Shown here: positions 57,420 to 64,000 of the stretch, piece by piece
How positions within the stretch are numbered: the first letter of the stretch is position 1
How the letters are laid out: the number at the start of each line of letters is the position of its first letter
Assembly: GCF_027580225.2 (NCBI RefSeq)
Contig: NC_073354.2
Coordinates: forward strand, 20,667,001 to 20,731,000
Origin: Misgurnus anguillicaudatus
Lineage: Eukaryota > Chordata > Actinopteri > Cypriniformes > Cobitidae
Length of the DNA stretch: 64,000 bases
Direction of reading: 5' to 3'
The notes under the pieces: generated by a model
Told to the model about the DNA's origin: nothing
Databases searched by the model: none
Seen by the model: only the letters and a program-made list of their open reading frames with translations
Program-made: the position numbers and the translations under genes

Positions 57420-58626
57420 TACACTCACTAAAGGATTATTAGAAACACCTGTTCAATTTCTCATTAATGCAATTATCTAATCAACCAATCACATGGCAGT
57501 TGCTTCAATGCATTTAGGGGTGTGGTCCTGGTCAAGACAATCTCCTGAACTCCAAACTGAATGTCAGAATGGGAAAGAAAGGTGATTTAAGCAATTTTGA
57601 GCGTGGCATGGTTGTTAATGCCAGATAGGCTGGTCTGAGTATTTCACAATCTGCTCAGTTACTGGGATTTTCACGCACAACCATTTCTAGGGTTTACAAA
57701 GAATGGTGTGAAAAGGGAAAACATTCAAGTATGCGGCAGTCCTGTGTGAAAATGCCTTGTTAATGCTAGAGGTCAGAGGAGAATGTGCAGACTGATTCAA
57801 GCTAATAGAAGACCAACTTTGACTGAAATAACCACTCGTTACAACCGAGGTATGCAGCAAAGCATTTGTGAAGCCACAACACGCACAACCTTGAAGCGGA
57901 TGGGCTTCATCAGCAGAAGATCCCACTGGGTACCACTCATCTCCACTACAAATATGAAAAAGAGGTTACAATTTGCACAAGCTCACCAAAACTGGACAGT
58001 TGAAGACTGGAAAAATGTTGCCTGGTCTGATGAGTCTCGATTTCTGTTGAGACATTCAGATGGTATAGTCAGAATTTGGCGTAAACAGAATGAGAACATG
58101 GATCCATCATGCCTTGTTACCACTGTGCAGGCTGATGGTGGTGGTGTAATGGTGTGGGGGATGTTTTCTTGGCACACTTCAGGCCCCTTAGTGCCAATTA
58201 GGCATCGTTTAAATGCCACAGCCTACCTCAGCATTGTTTCTGACCATATCCATCCCTTTATTACCACCATGTACCCATCCTCTGATGGCTACTTCCAGCA
58301 GGATAATGCACCATGTCACAAAGCTCGAATCATTTCAAAAAGACAATGAGTTCACTGTACTAAAATGGCCCCACAGTCACCAGATCTCAATCCAATAGAG
58401 CATCTTTGGGATGTGGTGGAACGGGAGCTTCGTGCCCTGGACGTGCATTCCACAAATCTCCATTAACTGCAAGATGCTATCCTATCAATATGGGCCAACA
58501 TTTCTAAAGAATGCTTTCAGCACCTTGTTGAATCAATGTCACGTAGAATTAAGGCAGTTCTGAAGGCGAAAGGGGGTCAAACACAGTATTAGTATGGTGT
58601 TCCTAATAATCCTTTAGGTGAGTGTA
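57420..58626 (+). mobile_element. Tc1-like DNA transposon, defective
   Basis: About 1.2 kb between TA dinucleotides (57420-57421 and 58625-58626). Short inverted ends are CACTCACTAAAGGATTATTAG and CTAATAATCCTTTAGGTGAG. The transposase gene fills most of the element on the plus strand. Length and layout fit a full-length Tc1-like copy with short terminal repeats. Confidence 0.95.
57569..58592 (+). pseudogene. Tc1-like transposase pseudogene
   Basis: Starts MGKKGDLSNFERGMVV. The paired helix-turn-helix region is recognisable (SISQSAQLLGFSRTTISRVY). The catalytic core follows in the frame at 57783: AWSDESRF (first Asp), GGGVMVWGMFSW, QQDNAPCH (second Asp); the DLNPIEHLW region with the last acidic residue is in another frame near 58383. 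Disruptions seen are an in-frame TAG about 20 codons after the start (57626-57628), a frameshift near 57745-57760, another near 58335-58345 and a one-base loss near 58367. The copy cannot make a working enzyme but could supply ends for mobilisation. Confidence 0.93.
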
Positions 58627-58892
58627 TGTAATGGTAAACTTTTACATATAGTGTGTTTAAAATTATGCGCACTGTGCAGATCGTTTGGCGTATGAGGCAT
58701 TAAGGCAACACGAGAGAGCAGACGACACCTAATATGTTTTTGACAGTGGCTACATTTACATTCACAAAATTTTGTCAATTTTGTCCGACTGAATTTAATC
58801 TGATTGCAGGTTACAATATTTTATATAATAATATGCACGCTTTCCTTTGAATAAATGTCCAACAAGTTAAAGTTGAGTTTGAAAAAGTTGTT

Positions 58893-59170
58893 CTTAGGGG
58901 CCAATCACACCAAACACGTTTTAAATGCTTGGAAACGCAAGGCGCGCCACATTGCCTTTTTTTGTCACTTTAAAAAAGAGCAGTGCTGTGTGGATTTTTT
59001 ATTGCTAGGCAATCACCGATACGGCTGTCCTGTCAGTCAAATATTAAAGTGTGAGCGCACTTTTGCTGATAACTGTCATATTAGCAGAAACCTTAAAAAG
59101 AGGACGCTTGCTCTGACCTTGAACGAGGGTGAGAGGTGCACAACACACAGGAGACAGTGAGTAACTGCAG
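58893..59170. repeat. truncated dispersed repeat with CCAATCACACCAAACACG
   Basis: Starts GGGGCCAATCACACCAAACACG then GGAAACGCAAGGCGCGCC, a pattern common in cypriniform repeats. No partner end is visible. A 14-bp unit (ATGCGTTTGTTT) is tandemly repeated at 59236-59262. Confidence 0.4.
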
Positions 59171-59471
59171 TTGGAAAGACAATGTAAAGACGCGAATGAC
59201 GTTGGGCACTTTTCTGCTCTACTTTTTCCATATGAAATGCGTTTGTTTATGCGTTTGTTTATGTTGTTACTGCTGAAAGCGTCTAAGAATGGAAAACATG
59301 AAGAATTTAAGAAACCCTCAAGTAAAAAAAGAAAAAACCCTGCAGTCACCTTTAAGTTCTGCAGTAAACATTTAAGTTTGAATGATAATTAAGAGTAAAT
59401 ACCTGAATGAGAGATATCACGTCATATATTAATGATACTATATGTCAGGAAAATGAAAATTGACAAGAAAA

Positions 59472-62193
59472 CACACTCTAAAAATGGCTGGGTTATTTTT
59501 TAACCCAAAATGCTGAGTTGAGTCTGTTGGGTTGTTTTGCTGGGTTATTTTTTAACATTTTAAACACTTTTTGGGTAGTTTCAGTTTTCTGGTTGTTGGG
59601 TTAAAACTGCTGGGTTATTATGCTGGGTTGTTTGAAGAGGCTCACGTGCTTCGCGCCCTTGATGTTGAATGTGCTCAGCAACGGTCCACGTGAAAGAGTC
59701 ACTGGAACAGTTGTTTCAAGGTAAGTTTATATGTTTTTGTGAACATTTCATGAATATAAACAAGATTATAACATTTTGCGAGACAGCAACGTGTTAATTT
59801 ATACAGACTAAGACGACGGGTGCAATTTAGAGGAATGACGACTGTTACCTCAGATAGCCATTTACACAAATTGACTTTAATAATCGTTCTAAGATGTTTA
59901 ATATGGCATATTAATAAAATTATTAAAATCGATGCTACAAAATCCCTATCACACGGTTGATTTATTAACTCATGACAATTTCTGTAAGCCTTTAACAAAG
60001 CAAGTCAAAACCGGAACCGAGTCAACCTCCGCAACCCCACTTCGGCTTTTTGTGTCACACACGCGCATAGTTTACCCAGCTTAGCCATAGCGACACTATT
60101 AACTTAAATTTAGTGACAAACGAGTTGCTTTCTCGTCATTCGATATGGAAAGACAGACCGCGAGCACAAGTTAACTTTACCGGCGACGGAGAATCGCGGA
60201 GCCAGCGTCTACACTGTCACTGAGAGGCAGGGACAAGCAGCACTCAATTCACCGTCGATACGGCAGGTAACTTGTCGATAAATGAAAACGAAACAGCGCG
60301 TTTCCAAGAACCAGTGTCTTATATGTATATTGCTTGTTCCTCTCTTTTAAAATTAAATAATAATTTAAGTGTTTGGATATGAACTTGAAAATTTAAACGT
60401 ATTTGTCACCAAGACGGAGGCTGCGTGGAAGTGACTATCGGTTAACAAACATGTATATGTGTTATATGAATTTAGATGTGTTATTGAGTCGTATTTAGTT
60501 ACTATTTTATATTCATTTCATAATATTTTTGGGTTGTCTCCTGTGATTTCAAATTTATATTGACCAACCCTCTGATCTGTGGCTGATACTGTATCAGAGA
60601 TATTATGTTTTTAGCAGAGATCAGATGTGATGTTGTTTTCCAATTCTTTTTTTAGAGTGTGCAGAGTTTTAACGTCCATCCATTGATGAGGCTAACAAGA
60701 CCTTCATACAACTTCAGCCAGTAAGTATAACATTTAATAATTCCTATTTAAATGTATTGGGAATGTCTTAATTATCTGCTGCATTTTAGTTCTGCAGCAC
60801 TTTATTATTTATAGTCAGATCATCCTATTTGTCAGTCTGTGTGGTTTGCAGCCTTTGTTGTTGGCACAACAGTTAAAGGAGTGTAACACCAAAGTCTTAT
60901 GCAAACCGACGACAGGCCAGAAAAAAAATCTCACACGTGGTGGTAATGCGGCCAGGGATGCAAAAAAAACCTTATAATTTTTATAAAATGTATAATTCAC
61001 TTGGCCCACATGGTTTTCTGAATACTTAAATCTGATCATTCAGTTCAGACCACTAAATTTTTTTTTCTGTTTTGTAGATTGCAACAAATATGGTGGAATT
61101 TCTTCCCTGGACAGAATCCTCGAAACCATGTCCTTTCGTCATGGCCATGGGAAACATGTAGCAGATCTCTCAATCTTTTTTCTCAACCAGTCTCTCTGAT
61201 GGAGCCAATACGGAAGTGACTTAAACTGCAATTCGGCCAAGATGGCGATGGCACGCACCGCCTACTTTAAGCTTCAGAAATGCTCTTCACAAACCAGTGG
61301 GTGACGTCACAGACAGTACTTTCATATTTTTTTACAGTCTATGGTTTAAAGGCATTTTACCTGCTTGAAAATAAAACCCCAGGCAATGTGCATTTTCCAA
61401 ATGGATGAACCCTCTGCTGTTCGATTCCTTTGTACATCTTTGTTCGCAAGGAGTAACTTTAATAAATTAAAGGGATACTTCACCGATTTAGCATTCAGCT
61501 TTGTATCTGTAGAAACCCGGCAGTATTACTGAATGACCATGTTTCCCTCCCTCATTTCCCCCTGAGAGGAGAGATATCTGCATTTTGGTTCTGCAAAAAA
61601 GTCCTCCGATGATGTAATATGACGATTTTTGCATCATCGGAGGACTTTTTTGCAGAACCAAAATGCAGATATCTCTCCTCTCAGGGGGAAATGATGGAGG
61701 GAAACATGGTCATTCAGTAATACTGCCGGGTTTCTACAGATATAAAGCTGAATGCTAAATCGGTGAAGTATCCCTTTAAGTATTTTTAGTCAAATACATT
61801 CCATACTGTGAAACTTAAAACATTTGTTCTGTTAAAAACTTTAAACAGCTATGAATAATTGTACTTTTAATTTAACAATTACGTTTCTTTTCTTACACTG
61901 CTGTAGTTTTGTTTATGTACATTTCAGTATTTGATTTATGTACTGTAAAATTACAAATTCTGTCTTAAATTCAAACAAATTGATTCAACCTGTTACATTG
62001 TTACTTCAATGTGCATGATTTCTGATATTTAATAAATATATTTATACTTGATGTCAGTAAGCAGTCCTTTTAATGATTTTGCAACTGCCAACTGTAAAAA
62101 TGTAAGAGTTTGTTGTAGTTATTTTGCAGTCAAATAAACATTTATTTGGTGTTCACAATGGTCTTGATTTACAACCCAACCATTTTTAGAGTG
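59472..62193. mobile_element. 2.7-kb inverted-repeat-bounded element with gene-like interior
   Basis: Left end CACTCTAAAAATGGCTGGG and right end CAACCCAACCATTTTTAGAGTG are inverted repeats. The left part has several TGCTGGGTTATTTTTTAA units. The interior has a CG-rich block (60.0-60.27 kb), three splice-site-bounded segments and an AATAAA, described in the findings. The TTAA palindrome 61471-61775 is inserted in it. No transposase and no long frame. Confidence 0.65.
61471..61775. mobile_element. TTAA foldback element, near-perfect palindrome
   Basis: A 305-bp element between TTAA at 61467-61470 and 61776-61779. Arms of about 144 bases show only about two mismatches (one near 61503, one near 61555) around a loop of about 17 bases. 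Ends are AGGGATACTTCACCGATTTA and TAAATCGGTGAAGTATCCCT. The near identity of the arms suggests a young insertion or gene conversion. Confidence 0.93.
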
Positions 62194-62528
62194 CAAGCTG
62201 ACCTTTACAGAGCCTGCATCTACTGTCTGCAGCTCTCTGGGGTCTGTCTAGAGAACACGTCTAATTTCATAAACAGGGCCTAAGCTCATTAAAACTGACC
62301 TGCTTATTCCAGGAAAATTACAAACTAGCAACTTGTTGAATGAAGGCTGCTTTTCGCAGTCAAGGCGAGATAAAGAGCAATTTTCCAGCTGACCCATGCA
62401 AAATGTCATACAAATGTGGATAAAGGAGTGTGAAGCTGAGCTTCTGTATTCACTGCCTGAATGTAACGATCCGACGCAGGACCTTATACTGTATGATACA
62501 TATCAAATGGAGTAAACCGTGTTCTTAA

Positions 62529-63246
62529 AGGGACACTCAACTTTTTAGAAAATATGCTCATTTTCTAGCTCCCCTAGAGTTAAACATTTGATTTTTACGG
62601 TTTTGGAATCCATTCAGCTGCTACCGGTCTGGCGGTACCACTTTTAGCATAGCTATACATCCAAATTGGTATCATTATGGGAGTATCCTAACTTGGTGGA
62701 ATTAGAAGTTAGATACTTCCGAAAATCAGTAGTGTATACAGGAGTTTCCTAGTACGGATACACCTCTTTTCATGCAGTGTTAGCATAATCCATTGAATCT
62801 GATTAGACCATTAGCATCACGCTAAATAATTTGATTGATATTTGATATTCTTCCTATTTAAAACTTGACTCTTCTGTAGTTACATCATGTACTAAGACAG
62901 ACGGAAAATTAAAAGTTGTGATTTTCTAGGCAGATATGACTAGGACTATACTCTCTTTTGGCATGATAATAAGGACTTTACTGCTGTAACATGGCTGCAG
63001 GAAGCGCAATGATATTACGCACTGCCCGAAAATCCTTGGTAACTTTTAATAGCAGGGGACTATTTTCGGGACTATCATTGCGCCTCCTGCAGCCATGTTA
63101 CGGCAGCAAAGTCCTTGATTATTATGCCAGAATGAGCGTATAGTTCCTAGCCATATCTGCCTAGATTCCAAAACTGTAAAAATCAAATGTTTAACTCTAT
63201 GGGAGCTGGAAAATGTGCATATTTTCAAAAAAAGTGGAATGTTCAT
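62529..63246. mobile_element. TTAA foldback element, AGGGACACTCAAC ends
   Basis: Between TTAA at 62525-62528 and 63247-63250. It is related to 53271-53889. The left arm contains GTTAAACATTTGATTTTTAC and TTTTGGAATCCATTCAGCTG; the right arm carries complements (AATCAAATGTTTAACTCTA). Extra sequence at about 62660-62770 not found in the 53271 copy suggests a further insertion. The right terminus is mutated (GTTCAT for GTCCCT). Confidence 0.82.
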
Positions 63247-63734
63247 TTAAGAGTAATTTTTAGTAAACATATAAAAATATACAATATTCATTATTGCATG
63301 TATTATAAGATGTATTAAATGATGTCTAACCAACAGAGCAACTAAAACAGTCAAAATACTTTCTTGTCATTGCATCTTTTCAGCTTGTAAAACAACATTT
63401 GTCATACCTTGAGCAACAAATCCATCAAAAAGCAAAACCAGAAATCAGCCACAAGTCTTCTTGAAGATTGATTAAATGTTTGGAGGGTGCTTGGGCTCAT
63501 CTGTCGTGATAAACACAGTCTCTGTCTCTTGGACAGGACTGATGAGACAAGCCCATAGCTCTGCAGGGGCTATCTGTCACAAGATGCTCCAGGCTGCAGG
63601 GCTTTCCTATCAGACTTTCCCTTGCTTTCTGTGATTTACACTTGAGAAAAAACTCTGCCTCATCTGATTTTTGAGGTTTGGGGTGGGAGAGAGGGAGAAA
63701 GACAAGGACTTGTTTTTCCCTTTCTCCTGCATCA

Positions 63735-64000
63735 GAGATGCGCGGTTGGCGGTTACAGCCGCGGACTCCGCGGATAAACCGCGGATCGGGCGGATGACGT
63801 GACGAAAAATAATATTTTAATTAAATTCGGGCGGGTGGCGGATCGACTGCTTGTTATTAGCTTTGTCCTTCAAAACATGCGACCTTAAAGGTGAGCACTA
63901 TTTCTATCAAGGTGGCAGGCTCAGAAGTTCGCGAAGAGAACTGAAATGAGACGGTCTAGCCTTCTGAGGACCCATAATTTGGGTCACCTGTTGCACACGC
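63735..64000. mobile_element. MITE entering the right edge of the window
   Basis: It begins near GAGATGCGCGGTTGGCGG with repeated CCGCGGA/TCCGCGG palindromes and CGGGCGGATGACG blocks, then AT-rich sequence. The composition and start resemble a known type of hAT MITE. The right end is beyond the window. Confidence 0.45.

Noticed and set aside
57783..58349. 188-residue frame as a host gene
   Set aside because: It lies fully inside the Tc1 element and is the core of its broken transposase.
1..64000. CRISPR array, phage, operon or novel defence system
   Set aside because: No regularly spaced repeats, no bacterial gene organisation; the sequence is vertebrate.

Overview
The window is vertebrate nuclear DNA, almost certainly from a teleost of the carp/zebrafish order. 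The protein-coding exons are typical vertebrate exons with GT-AG introns. More than half of the rest is DNA-transposon-derived repeat of the kind that crowds cypriniform genomes: hAT-type and TTAA-target foldback elements, a Tc1 copy and tRNA-derived SINEs. There are no operons, no ribosome binding sites and no CRISPR array.

Three genes can be supported. (1) btbd7, minus strand: two coding exons (8882-8801 and 7611-6496) give residues 1 to about 400, including both BTB domains. The 5' UTR part of the start exon runs to 9017. A probable non-coding first exon and CpG-rich promoter lie at about 37 kb, so intron 1 would be about 28 kb. The remaining btbd7 exons lie to the left of base 1. (2) A complete two-exon cytochrome c oxidase subunit 8 gene, plus strand (38902-39301). 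(3) The last coding exon of prima1, minus strand (54989-54890), with its 3' UTR to the left; its other exons lie beyond base 64000. From memory, the human order on chromosome 14q32 is BTBD7(-), UNC79(+), COX8C(+), PRIMA1(-). Order and strand agree here, except that I see no UNC79 exon.

Layout: 1-6495 btbd7 intron with nested repeats; 6496-9017 btbd7 coding exons; 9018-36975 large intron 1, heavily repeated; 36976-37450 promoter region; 38.7-39.7 kb cox8; 39.8-52.3 kb repeat-rich intergenic DNA; 52.4-55.0 kb prima1 3' end; 55.0-64.0 kb prima1 intron with a defective Tc1 copy, a 2.7 kb inverted-repeat-bounded element with gene-like splice signals, and several foldback elements.

The most striking feature is the repeat architecture. 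Five elements have exact 8-bp target duplications (hAT type). About ten distinct foldback families sit at TTAA, nearly all with AGG...CCT ends. Elements are stacked up to three or four deep. I found no evidence of a new biological system in the sense of a novel operon or defence locus. The best candidates for follow-up are the gene-like 2.7 kb element and the missing UNC79.
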